Assembly: GCA_017539905.1 (NCBI GenBank)
Contig: JAFYBZ010000029.1
Span: 1-48,314 of the forward strand
Source of the DNA: Clostridia bacterium
GTDB taxonomy: Bacteria; Bacillota; Clostridia; TANB77; UBA1234
Direction of reading: 5' to 3'
DNA: 48,314 bases
The notes beneath the pieces were generated by a model. That model was not told where the DNA came from. It did not search any database and saw nothing but the letters and a program-made list of their open reading frames with translations. Both the position numbers and the translations under genes were made by a program. Below, one piece after another: positions 1-8,295 of this stretch (position 1 is the first letter of the stretch; the number at the start of each line of letters is the position of its first letter).

Positions 1-1
1 A

Positions 2-1909
2 AAGATCACATCATCTCCAGCATCTCACTTATCTACACTTTGCAACCAAATGGTTAACTTCCTTGGAATTATGCAAAATGAATGGGCTGGCGCTCAAGCC
101 TTCTCTAGTTTCGATACATATCTAGCTCCATTTGTTAAGGCAGATAACCTTTCATATAAAGAAGTTAAGCAATGCATCCAATCATTTGTATACGGCGTTA
201 ATACACCATCTAGATGGGGTACACAAGCTCCATTTACAAACATCACACTAGATTGGACAGTTCCAAACGACTTGGCTAACTTAAATGCTATTGTTGGCGG
301 AAAGGAAATGGACTTCAAGTACAAAGATTGTAAGAAAGAAATGGATATGGTAAATAAGGCATTCATCGAAGTTATGATTGAAGGTGATGCTAATGGTAGA
401 GGATTCCAATATCCAATTCCTACATATTCAATCACAAAAGATTTTGACTGGTCAGAAACAGAAAACAATAAATTGTTATTTGAAATGACAGCTAAATATG
501 GTACACCATATTTTTCAAATTATATTAACTCAGATATGGAACCATCAGATGTACGTTCTATGTGTTGCAGACTACGTCTTGATTTAAGAGAACTTCGTAA
601 AAAGTCAGGTGGATTCTTTGGTAGTGGAGAATCTACAGGATCTGTTGGTGTTGTTACTATTAACATTCCAAGAATTGCTTATCTTGCAAAAGATGAGAAA
701 GACTTCTACGAAAGATTAGATCACATGATGGATGTATCTGCTAGAAGTTTAAAAATTAAGAGAGATACAATTACTAAATATTTAGAAGAAGGATTATATC
801 CATATACAAAGAGATACTTAGGAACATTTGGAAATCACTTCTCAACAATTGGTCTTGTTGGTATGAATGAGGCTTGCTTAAATGCTAATTGGATTAAACA
901 AGATTTAACTCATGAAGAAGCACAAAAATTTACACAAGATGTATTAAATCACATGAGAAATAGATTATCTGATTATCAAGAGAGATATGGAGATTTATTC
1001 AACTTAGAGGCAACTCCTGCTGAATCTACTTCATATAGACTTGCTAAGAAAGATAAAGAGTTATATCCAGAAATAATTACAGCATCAAATGATGAAACAC
1101 CATACTATACAAATAGCTCACATTTACCAGTAGGCTATACAGATGATATTTTCACAGCTTTAGATATTCAAGATGAACTTCAAACACTATATACATCTGG
1201 TACAGTATTCCATGCTTTCTTAGGTGAAAGACTTCCAGACTGGAAAGCATGTGCAAATTTAGTTAAAAAGATAGCAGAAAATTATAGATTACCATACTAT
1301 ACAATGTCTCCTACATACTCTGTATGCCAAGAACATGGATACATTAATGGTGAAGTATGTAAATGTCCTACATGTGGAAGAGAGACAGAAATCTATAGCC
1401 GTATTACTGGATATTATAGACCAGTTAAGAACTGGAACAATGGTAAATTAAAAGAGTATTCAATGAGAAAAGAATACGTTGTAGACACAAATAAATTAGC
1501 AATGGGTAGCAATGTAGGTATAATGGAAAACAGCCCTGTAATCGACAGTAGTGATTATTTAGATAGTAATCCAGTAGATGTTAGTGGAAATGTTGTTGAA
1601 TTTCCAAAACAAGAAGATCAAAAAGCTAGTAATTTTGGCACAGCTATGAAATTTGAAATGCCAAAAGAGGCTGTTGGAGAAAATGGATTATACTTATTTG
1701 GTATGAAGACATGTACAAATTGTCATACTGCTCAAGAATTCTTTGATGCAAATCATGTTAATTATAACTATGTTGATGCAGAAGATAATATGGATGCTTC
1801 AGTTAAGTTTGGAATAGTACATACACCTACATTGGTTGCGGTAAATGGAGGAGTAGTACAAAAGTTTGATACTCTAGATTCAATTGAGAATTACATTAGA
1901 CATATTTAA
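2..1909 (+). CDS. nrdD: anaerobic ribonucleoside-triphosphate reductase (class III), C-terminal part, with thioredoxin-like tail
   Basis: The reading frame is open from base 2, so the 5' end lies outside the window. NrdD reduces ribonucleotides to deoxyribonucleotides without oxygen using a glycyl radical made by NrdG. Visible family signs are a C-terminal cysteine cluster (cysteine codons at 1325, 1358, 1364 and 1373) that fits the zinc site, followed by SRITGYYRPVKNWNNGK, whose glycine codon at 1409 is the likely radical site. About 55 linker residues later comes an extra domain (about 1690-1906) with CTNC at 1712-1723 and a cis-proline-like TPTL segment, matching a thioredoxin/glutaredoxin fold. 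The tail could re-reduce the active-site cysteines; that role is inference. No nrdG is visible because the next gene is convergent. NrdD identity is near certain; the tail function is moderate. Confidence 0.95.
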   Translation, partial: KITSSPASHLSTLCNQMVNFLGIMQNEWAGAQAFSSFDTYLAPFVKADNLSYKEVKQCIQSFVYGVNTPSRWGTQAPFTNITLDWTVPNDLANLNAIVGGKEMDFKYKDCKKEMDMVNKAFIEVMIEGDANGRGFQYPIPTYSITKDFDWSETENNKLLFEMTAKYGTPYFSNYINSDMEPSDVRSMCCRLRLDLRELRKKSGGFFGSGESTGSVGVVTINIPRIAYLAKDEKDFYERLDHMMDVSARSLKIKRDTITKYLEEGLYPYTKRYLGTFGNHFSTIGLVGMNEACLNANWIKQDLTHEEAQKFTQDVLNHMRNRLSDYQERYGDLFNLEATPAESTSYRLAKKDKELYPEIITASNDETPYYTNSSHLPVGYTDDIFTALDIQDELQTLYTSGTVFHAFLGERLPDWKACANLVKKIAENYRLPYYTMSPTYSVCQEHGYINGEVCKCPTCGRETEIYSRITGYYRPVKNWNNGKLKEYSMRKEYVVDTNKLAMGSNVGIMENSPVIDSSDYLDSNPVDVSGNVVEFPKQEDQKASNFGTAMKFEMPKEAVGENGLYLFGMKTCTNCHTAQEFFDANHVNYNYVDAEDNMDASVKFGIVHTPTLVAVNGGVVQKFDTLDSIENYIRHI

Positions 1910-1926
1910 ATGATTAATTAAAAAAT

Positions 1927-1963
1927 AAAACCATTTCGAATTAATTCGAAATGGTTTTTTATT
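1927..1963. terminator. bidirectional Rho-independent terminator
   Basis: A perfect 16-bp inverted repeat (1927-1942 with 1943-1958) has A-runs on the left and T-runs on the right. It sits between the convergent nrdD and the minus-strand surface-protein gene, so it can stop transcription from both sides. Confidence 0.9.
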
Positions 1964-1964
1964 G

Positions 1965-4900
1965 TTAATCTTTTTCAACTTTTACTATAATGTTTGATAG
2001 CGTTCCTTTAAATGGTCTAAATATAGCATTACTCTTGTACGAAGCACCTATTGTAAGAGGAGTATCAAAGTAATAAGTAAAGTCTTGGTAATTATATTGA
2101 TATTTCATACTATCGTTTTGGGATAAACTAATTATTCCACCGTTTCTTCTTATAGTAATTGTCATTCCTTCAGCAATAGGTAATATATTGCCAAGCAAAG
2201 GCATAGTAGTTCCTTCTCTACATGATAATTCTAAATTACCACTTGCATCTTTATATCTAAAAGAAAATCCCGGATATCGTGAACTATTTTCATTTTTACA
2301 ACTTACAAGTGTTGATTGATTTGTATTAAATGAATTATCAAATGAAACTATCTTAAATGATATTACAAAATCTTTTGCGTAATTATCACTAGTAAATAGA
2401 GGAGTGTCAATTACTATTACATCGTTTCCATCAAATACATAGTTGCCATTATGACGATATATAACTTCATATTCTACTGGTTGATCTCCAATACGAATAG
2501 TAGAGAAGTAGTCGCCTGATACATATTCTGTACTGTGTAGAAGTCTATAATCTTCCTCTGAAACGATATAAGACTCTTTATTAAGTGCTGATGTTTTACC
2601 CATAATTGCGCCATCGTAGAAATCAAAAGTGCAATTAGTATTTATACCATAAATTGTACCTCTAAGAGTAGGGGTTGCTTTTATCTCATCATCTTCAGAA
2701 TCACCAACAATCAAAGTTGCTTCATCATTTAATATTGCACTATATCCTGTTGATACAATTGTTCCTCCAGTAATTACGGTTGTACCATTACTTAAAGTAT
2801 GAACTGTAGCTCTTATTGTTGAGTTTGCTTCTATATATACATTGTCTTGAATTTCAAGTCGTCCACCATTATTATAAATTGCTTGCTTAGATCCTTCAGA
2901 TATATATCTTAAGTTTCCTTTAATAATAAATTTGCCACCTGACTCATTGTTGATTCCGGAAGTATTAGTACAGTCTGAATAAATAGAACCAGATTTTAAT
3001 GTTAATGTACCATGGTTTTCAATGACTGGTATATCTTTTGCAGAATTAGATATTTGGAATGATTGCAAGTCTATTTCAATTATTTTATCTGAACTAACAG
3101 TAAAGTTTTCTGAAATATCTTTCAACAGTGTAAGTTTTGTAAGAACTTCACTATCTGCATCATCTATTGCAATTTGTAGAGAATCATAGTATTGATCTCC
3201 AACTTTGATAGCATATTGTGTAGTTTCACCGGTGAAGTATCCTGGGGTACCTCTACCGCCATCAATTCTAATATATGGTTTATAATTTGTGCTGTAACTG
3301 TATGTTGTACCACGACCACCAACTAGATTGTTACAGTCATCAAACATACTTGTTGTATTTGAAGTACTACTTGCTTTGAAAGCATCGCTTGCATTAATTG
3401 TCTTTAGAGCAGATGCTTTATAAAACATTTTCTTGAAGTTTGTAACATTTGCAGTATCAAAGTTTGTTAAATCAACTTTATCTAATGCATAACATTGGTT
3501 GAAAAAGTTTTCAAGTGTTGTAACTCTTGTCGTATCAAAAGATGAAACATTAACAGTTCTTAGTGCTTGACAATTATCAAATAAGTAGCTCATATCAGTA
3601 ACTCTTGATGTGTTAAAGTTCTTTAAATTAATACTTGTAATGCTTTTCATTTCCTTAAACATCGAAGAAATAGTAGTAACTTTTGAAGTATTAAATCTAG
3701 ATAAATCAATATTTGTTAGTGAAGTACAACCGGCAAACATTGAAGACATATTTGTAACGTTACTTGTATTGAAATTGTCAAAAAATATTCTTCTAAGATT
3801 AGCATCATTTTCGAAAAAGCTACTTAAATTTAAACAATTAGAAGTATCGACTATATGCATATCATTTGCTAAATCAATTTCTTCTAAATTACGTAAGTTT
3901 TCTAGCATACCAGAACAATTACTTGGAAGGCTGATATCTTGTGCCTGGCTCCAAAGATAAATTGTACCATTTTCAAACCAAGCATAAATTGGTTCTGCAG
4001 ATGATGCCTGACTAACTTTGTTACTATCTATCTTTACAGCTTCGGAAGGTTCTTCATTAGACCATTTAATATAGTGTATATTAGTATCTACTGTTTCTTC
4101 AGTAGCATTAACATTGCCAGCAATTCTTTTTATTATAGAGTTAAATGCTGTTCCAGAAAGATATGTAGAATTTGTATTTGATACATAATGTGCATATAAT
4201 TCAATGCCATCTATTAAAACTTCTTTTAGTGAATTGTGCGATCTAAATATTTTTCCAGTACCGCTAGAACTAATTGTCCAACCATTAAATAACATGTTTG
4301 AGTAAGAAGGAACAACGTATCTTCCTTCAACGATACTTGTTGTTATATCTGGGTTCGAACTTACTATATCATATTTAACATTGTTAATAGAAAAAGATGT
4401 TGCGCTAGAATCAAAGCTTCCTTCACCTGCATAGAATTTAACATTTACCACGCCTGCTAGGCTACGCCATTTTGCATAAAGATCTGTAACTGTTTCTGGA
4501 AGAATATCCCCGATTAAATATTCTATATCTCCATCAGGAGTCAAGCTATAACCAGAAACTGTATAACCGCTTTTATAAAATACGCCATCTAAAACGATAG
4601 GAAGATTACCTTCACTAATAAACTGAGTTTTTGTTTTATTATCCGTGTCATTAGAGTGGTAATAAACTTCTCTAACTTCTGTTCCATAAGTTTTAGATAT
4701 TCCACCACGTAAATCATAATTTGTTTTATCACCAACTAAATATGAACCAGTCTCAATACTCTTGTTATTTCCGTTAATGTATACCCAGTTGGTATTTACT
4801 ATATGCATTTGAGGAATGTAGTTAAAAAAGTTGTCATTTGTAATATAGTTTGTAGAATTAATAGTATTCTTTTCAACATGACTTACAATCTTTACATCAT

Positions 4901-5207
4901 TTCTAAATATTGCATACTTTTCCTCATTACCATTAGGATCATCTAATTTTCTTATCTCGTATATTACATCATTAGATAGCTTTAACTTGTTGCTAGAGTA
5001 CTCTTGTAATGTAACATCTCCTTTAATATCCCTCAAAAATGAAGCCTTAAAATCAAGAGATTCATTTGTAATGTTGGCCTCAGATGAAAGTTCAGTAATG
5101 TTAGACATAAATTTAATATTTAGAAAAGTAAGAATACCAACTATAATTGTAGCTACAACAACGTATATTGTAAGACTAGTAATAGTAACACCTTTATTCT
5201 TTAACAT
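1965..5207 (-). CDS. large surface protein: pilin-like N-terminus, BspA-type repeats, beta-helix and LamG-like C-terminus
   Basis: This 1080-residue protein starts MLKNKGVTITSLTIYVV followed by one hydrophobic helix. That resembles a type IV prepilin leader (cleavage after KG), but the usual glutamate at position +5 is not seen. Around residues 200-245 a segment ending in LYAKW fits the Listeria-Bacteroides (InlB B) repeat. Around 420-640 there are tandem units of the type MSSMFAGCTSLTNIDLSRFN, the DUF285/BspA leucine-rich repeat, ending in a PGYFTG motif. About 670-860 is rich in short Gly-Asn turns typical of a right-handed beta-helix. The last 150 residues resemble a concanavalin/LamG fold. 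The start is supported by AAAGGGG just upstream on the minus strand. It is probably displayed on the cell surface; binding target unknown. Domain calls are by pattern only. Confidence 0.75.
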   Translation of the reverse strand: MLKNKGVTITSLTIYVVVATIIVGILTFLNIKFMSNITELSSEANITNESLDFKASFLRDIKGDVTLQEYSSNKLKLSNDVIYEIRKLDDPNGNEEKYAIFRNDVKIVSHVEKNTINSTNYITNDNFFNYIPQMHIVNTNWVYINGNNKSIETGSYLVGDKTNYDLRGGISKTYGTEVREVYYHSNDTDNKTKTQFISEGNLPIVLDGVFYKSGYTVSGYSLTPDGDIEYLIGDILPETVTDLYAKWRSLAGVVNVKFYAGEGSFDSSATSFSINNVKYDIVSSNPDITTSIVEGRYVVPSYSNMLFNGWTISSSGTGKIFRSHNSLKEVLIDGIELYAHYVSNTNSTYLSGTAFNSIIKRIAGNVNATEETVDTNIHYIKWSNEEPSEAVKIDSNKVSQASSAEPIYAWFENGTIYLWSQAQDISLPSNCSGMLENLRNLEEIDLANDMHIVDTSNCLNLSSFFENDANLRRIFFDNFNTSNVTNMSSMFAGCTSLTNIDLSRFNTSKVTTISSMFKEMKSITSINLKNFNTSRVTDMSYLFDNCQALRTVNVSSFDTTRVTTLENFFNQCYALDKVDLTNFDTANVTNFKKMFYKASALKTINASDAFKASSTSNTTSMFDDCNNLVGGRGTTYSYSTNYKPYIRIDGGRGTPGYFTGETTQYAIKVGDQYYDSLQIAIDDADSEVLTKLTLLKDISENFTVSSDKIIEIDLQSFQISNSAKDIPVIENHGTLTLKSGSIYSDCTNTSGINNESGGKFIIKGNLRYISEGSKQAIYNNGGRLEIQDNVYIEANSTIRATVHTLSNGTTVITGGTIVSTGYSAILNDEATLIVGDSEDDEIKATPTLRGTIYGINTNCTFDFYDGAIMGKTSALNKESYIVSEEDYRLLHSTEYVSGDYFSTIRIGDQPVEYEVIYRHNGNYVFDGNDVIVIDTPLFTSDNYAKDFVISFKIVSFDNSFNTNQSTLVSCKNENSSRYPGFSFRYKDASGNLELSCREGTTMPLLGNILPIAEGMTITIRRNGGIISLSQNDSMKYQYNYQDFTYYFDTPLTIGASYKSNAIFRPFKGTLSNIIVKVEKD

Positions 5208-5340
5208 TATGTTTCCCCTTTAAATAAAATTTGAGAAAAATTCTCCTTATAAAATTATACTAATTTAGTCCGCTAAATACTAGTTTTGTAACGAAAATAT
5301 AATATTTGAGAGATACTTGAAAAAGGTACGTAGCATCACG

Positions 5341-5364
5341 TTTCGAACTTGACATAATTCGAAA
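5341..5364. promoter_or_regulatory. possible operator: inverted repeat around the -35 box
   Basis: TTTCGAA (5341-5347) and TTCGAAA (5358-5364) form a perfect 7-bp dyad with a 10-bp spacer. It straddles the -35 hexamer of the promoter for the downstream phosphodiesterase gene, the position expected for a repressor site. No regulator is identified nearby. Confidence 0.4.
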
Positions 5365-5377
5365 ATCAACATATAAT
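5349..5377 (+). promoter_or_regulatory. sigma-A type promoter
   Basis: TTGACA (5349-5354), a 17-bp spacer and TATAAT (5372-5377) match the vegetative consensus perfectly. It drives the glycerophosphodiesterase gene starting at 5432. The rest of the 5208-5431 divergent gap is AT-rich; a TATAAT-like box on the minus strand near 5255 may serve the surface-protein gene. Confidence 0.85.
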
Positions 5378-5431
5378 TCTTAACGAATTTATATAGTTTA
5401 TTTCTTTTGCTGTAGTGAAGGAGGTGAGAAA

Positions 5432-6277
5432 ATGATTCCTAGTGTTTTTGATGATGCAAAAACTAATAGAAAAAAGATTGTTAGATTACTTGTTTTTACA
5501 ATTATTACATGGCTTGTTCTTTCAAGGATTATTTTTAATCTATTCTTAAGTTTTTCTGATACCAAAATAACTGCTCATCGGGGTTCAACCATTTTCTCGC
5601 CGGAGAATACATTACCATCTGTTGTTGAAGCAATTTCTTTTAATGTAGATTTTATTGAAATCGATGTTCAGCTAACAAAAGATAATAAAGTTATACTGCT
5701 ACATGATGAAACATTTAAAAGAGTGGGTGGAGTAGATAAAAGACCAGATGAACTAACGTATGAAGAAGTAAAACAAATAGATGTTGGATCGTATAAATCT
5801 GGTATCGTATTTGTTACTGCACCACTTTTAGAAGAGGTAATTGATTTATGCAAATTATCAAATACTAAATTACTTATTGAACTAAAGAGTTATTCAAAAA
5901 AAGGTCTTTCAAAAGAAGTTGTTAGAATTATTAAAGAAAAAGATTATATAGATAATTGCTATGTTCAATCTTTTGATAGTCAGTTAATAAGAGAGGTAAA
6001 AGCAATTGAGCCAAGGATTAAAGTAGGACTTTTAACATATTCGCCAGCAATAGTGACATATGCAAATAATCTTTTCGTAGATTTCTTTTCTATATATTAT
6101 TTATCAATTACTCCTCGTATAGAATTGTACTTAAAAGATAATAATAAGGAACTATTTTGCTTTACACCCAGTACAAAAGCTGAGATACATATGGCATTTA
6201 ATTCAGGAGTGGATAATGTAATTACAAATGATGTCGAATTAGCAAGACTACTTGTTTTGACAAAAAAGAAAAAGTGA
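5432..6277 (+). CDS. membrane-anchored glycerophosphodiester phosphodiesterase
   Basis: The product (281 residues) hydrolyses glycerophosphodiesters, or possibly glycerol-phosphate polymers, to glycerol-3-phosphate and an alcohol. An N-terminal hydrophobic helix (about residues 19-40) anchors it. The GDPD catalytic motifs follow: H49-R50-G51, PENT at 57-60, E76-x-D78 and H91-D92. The start is fixed by GAAGGAGGTG upstream of the ATG. It is monocistronic, with its own promoter and a terminator directly behind. R50, invariant in the family, is encoded by CGG, showing that CGG can be read as arginine here. Soluble GlpQ and membrane-type GDPDs share these motifs, so the exact substrate is open. 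Confidence 0.9.
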   Translation: MIPSVFDDAKTNRKKIVRLLVFTIITWLVLSRIIFNLFLSFSDTKITAHRGSTIFSPENTLPSVVEAISFNVDFIEIDVQLTKDNKVILLHDETFKRVGGVDKRPDELTYEEVKQIDVGSYKSGIVFVTAPLLEEVIDLCKLSNTKLLIELKSYSKKGLSKEVVRIIKEKDYIDNCYVQSFDSQLIREVKAIEPRIKVGLLTYSPAIVTYANNLFVDFFSIYYLSITPRIELYLKDNNKELFCFTPSTKAEIHMAFNSGVDNVITNDVELARLLVLTKKKK

Positions 6278-6305
6278 AACAATTATTATAATTGTTTCAC
6301 TTTTT
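6270..6305. terminator. bidirectional terminator
   Basis: AAAAGTGAAACAATT pairs with AATTGTTTCACTTTT around a short AT loop, with A-rich and T-rich flanks. It overlaps the end of the phosphodiesterase gene and separates it from the convergent P-loop gene. Confidence 0.88.
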
Positions 6306-6307
6306 GT

Positions 6308-6853
6308 TTAAGCATTATTTTTAATATAATCTTTTACATCTGAAATTACATTTGCAAAATTATGGCTCACGTCAAAATAGGGAAGAGAATATTTTTCACA
6401 TTGAGATTTCAATTCTTTTGAAAAATTGATATTTCCTTGCACTAATTCACGAAGTTTTTCTCTTGTTATTTTTTGCGTCCAACAAGTTGCAGAGTCATGT
6501 TTAATAACATAGTCAACTTTGTGGTCGACATCAATATCTATATAACCAACAAAAACTATCAAAAACATATTTGAATCTAGATCTTTAACATCTTCTGGAT
6601 AAACATGAGGTGTATCAAAGATGAAATATTCTTTACGAATAGATTCAAGTTCATTATCATCTACGAGTTTTTTTATTACTTCAACTGTGAATTTGCTTGC
6701 AGCATGCCAGTCACTTTGTTCAGGTTTAAAAAAGGAAAAACAAGCACGCTTTATAGAATCAAGCCGGTAATGTGTATAGCCAAGATATGTTAGTTCCCGC
6801 GAAACAGTGGTTTTACCAGAACGGGGAGCTCCTGCTAAAATGATGTGTTTCAT
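6308..6853 (-). CDS. P-loop nucleotide kinase-like protein
   Basis: This 181-residue cytoplasmic protein opens with a Walker A loop, GAPRSGKTT, at residues 8-16 and continues with a TYLGY-H-YRLDSIKR segment like the nucleotide-binding region of small AAA/adenylate-kinase-type proteins. A DTPHVYPED segment near residue 90 and IVFVGY near residue 104 fit the Walker B and following strands. No substrate-specific motif is recognisable, so the substrate is unknown. R30 is encoded by CGG, one of the few CGG codons read in frame here. It is divergent from trhP and ends at the shared terminator. AGGAGGC precedes the start on the minus strand. Confidence 0.7.
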   Translation of the reverse strand: MKHIILAGAPRSGKTTVSRELTYLGYTHYRLDSIKRACFSFFKPEQSDWHAASKFTVEVIKKLVDDNELESIRKEYFIFDTPHVYPEDVKDLDSNMFLIVFVGYIDIDVDHKVDYVIKHDSATCWTQKITREKLRELVQGNINFSKELKSQCEKYSLPYFDVSHNFANVISDVKDYIKNNA

Positions 6854-6880
6854 ATTTTAAGCCTCCTTAGTGTAAGATGC

Positions 6881-6908
6881 TTGATTTTTATGGAATTTAC
6901 GATATAAT
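6881..6908 (+). promoter_or_regulatory. promoter for trhP
   Basis: TTGATT (6881-6886), a 16-bp spacer and TATAAT (6903-6908) lie 46 bases before the trhP start, within the 100-base divergent gap. Confidence 0.65.
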
Positions 6909-6953
6909 ATTAACATAATATTTGAAGAAAGTAAAGAATCAGGAGGCCTTAAA

Positions 6954-8180
6954 ATGAATAAACCAGAGCTTTTAGCGCCTGCAGGAACTTATGAAAAAGC
7001 AAAAATAGCCTTTATGTATGGTGCTGATGCTGTATATTGTGGAACATCAAAGCATTCACTTCGTACTCGTACCGCGATGGACTTTAGTGATTTAAAAAAC
7101 ACAGTTGAACTTGCGCATTCGCTAGGAAAAAGAGTGCATGTTGCTTTAAATATATATGCTAGAGATGATGAATATGAGGGCGTAATTGAAGAAGTCAAAG
7201 AATTAGCTCAAATAGAAATAGATGGATTTATAGTAGCTGACCCAGGAATTGTAGATATTGTTAAAGAATATGCTCCAAATATTGATTTACACATTAGTAC
7301 ACAGGCAAATACTGTTTCAGCACATACATGTAAATTCTGGGCAAAACAGGGAGCGAAAAGAGTAATTTTAGCTAGAGAATTAAGTAAAGATGAAATAAAA
7401 TACATTGTAGACAATAAGCCTGAAGGTCTTGAAATAGAGATGTTTGCTCATGGAGCAATATGTTATTCATATTCAGGAAGATGCTACATGTCAGATTATA
7501 TGGCTGGAAGAAGCGCAAATCATGGCGATTGTGCCCAACCTTGTCGCTGGAGTTACAACTTATATGCAGAAGAAAAGAACAATCCTGGAGAGTACATGCC
7601 AGTTGATTTTGATGATAAAGGCATCTATATTTTTTCATCAAAAGACATGTGCTTAATGCCTGAGATACCAACGATTTTTGACCTAGGCGTAGATAGCTTA
7701 AAAATAGAAGGAAGACTAAAAACAGAGTACTATGTTGCAACAGTTGTAAATGCTTATAGACATGCTATAGATGATTATGCAAAGGATCCTGAAAATTGGA
7801 AAATGGATAAATATATGGCTGAGCTTGAAAAGGCCAAAACTAGGGCACTTACAGAGTTTTATTTTAAAGACAAATATAATACTGACACACAAGATTTAGA
7901 AGGAAAGCAAATTAATCCAAATTATGAATTTGGTGGAATTGTTTTAAAAGTTGAAGATTTAATTACAGTTGAAATTAGAAATAAACTTTCAGTTGGAGAT
8001 AAGCTTGAAGTAATGATTCCAGGTATCTTAGAGCCAACTACATATATTATAGATAAGCTTTATGATGCCGAAACAAATGAGGAAATAGATACTGTGAATC
8101 CGGGAGTTAAGGAGCAAAAAGTTAAGATGAAGTTCCCATTTGAAGTAAAAGAGGGATATATTATAAGAAGGGTTAAATAA
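6954..8180 (+). CDS. trhP: U32-family tRNA hydroxylation protein
   Basis: The 408-residue product belongs to the U32 'peptidase' family, whose TrhP (YegQ/YrrO) members hydroxylate U34 of tRNAs using prephenate-derived chemistry and an iron-sulfur cluster. The N-terminus ELLAPAGTYEKAKIAFMYGA is diagnostic. Four clustered cysteines (C170, C177, C193, C197 in AICYSYSGRC and HGDCAQPC) fit the cluster ligands, and DSLKIEGRLK near residue 245 is the second family signature. The start is set by AGGAGGCC. Length and the C-terminal beta-barrel-like region match TrhP rather than the longer RlhA, which is present elsewhere in this window. Specific substrate assignment within the U32 family rests on length and pattern. 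Confidence 0.85.
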   Translation: MNKPELLAPAGTYEKAKIAFMYGADAVYCGTSKHSLRTRTAMDFSDLKNTVELAHSLGKRVHVALNIYARDDEYEGVIEEVKELAQIEIDGFIVADPGIVDIVKEYAPNIDLHISTQANTVSAHTCKFWAKQGAKRVILARELSKDEIKYIVDNKPEGLEIEMFAHGAICYSYSGRCYMSDYMAGRSANHGDCAQPCRWSYNLYAEEKNNPGEYMPVDFDDKGIYIFSSKDMCLMPEIPTIFDLGVDSLKIEGRLKTEYYVATVVNAYRHAIDDYAKDPENWKMDKYMAELEKAKTRALTEFYFKDKYNTDTQDLEGKQINPNYEFGGIVLKVEDLITVEIRNKLSVGDKLEVMIPGILEPTTYIIDKLYDAETNEEIDTVNPGVKEQKVKMKFPFEVKEGYIIRRVK

Positions 8181-8206
8181 TGTTACAAATACCTTAAAAT
8201 ATTAGT

Positions 8207-8234
8207 ACAAGGCTAGGTATAGCCTTGTTTTTTT
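8207..8234 (+). terminator. terminator after trhP
   Basis: ACAAGGCTA and TAGCCTTGT form a 9-bp stem with a 4-base loop followed by seven Ts. Confidence 0.9.
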
Positions 8235-8253
8235 ATGTAAAATTTGGTATAAT
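8225..8253 (+). promoter_or_regulatory. possible promoter for the ART-like gene
   Basis: A weak TTGTTT (8225-8230), a 17-bp spacer and TATAAT (8248-8253) precede the gene at 8296. The -35 overlaps the right arm of the trhP terminator. Confidence 0.5.
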
Positions 8254-8295
8254 TTTATTGTATTATGTCAACAAGCAATAAAAGGGGGTGAATAT

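Noticed and set aside
7372..7740. Antisense open frame in trhP
   Set aside because: It is a shadow of a conserved coding region, with no start signals.
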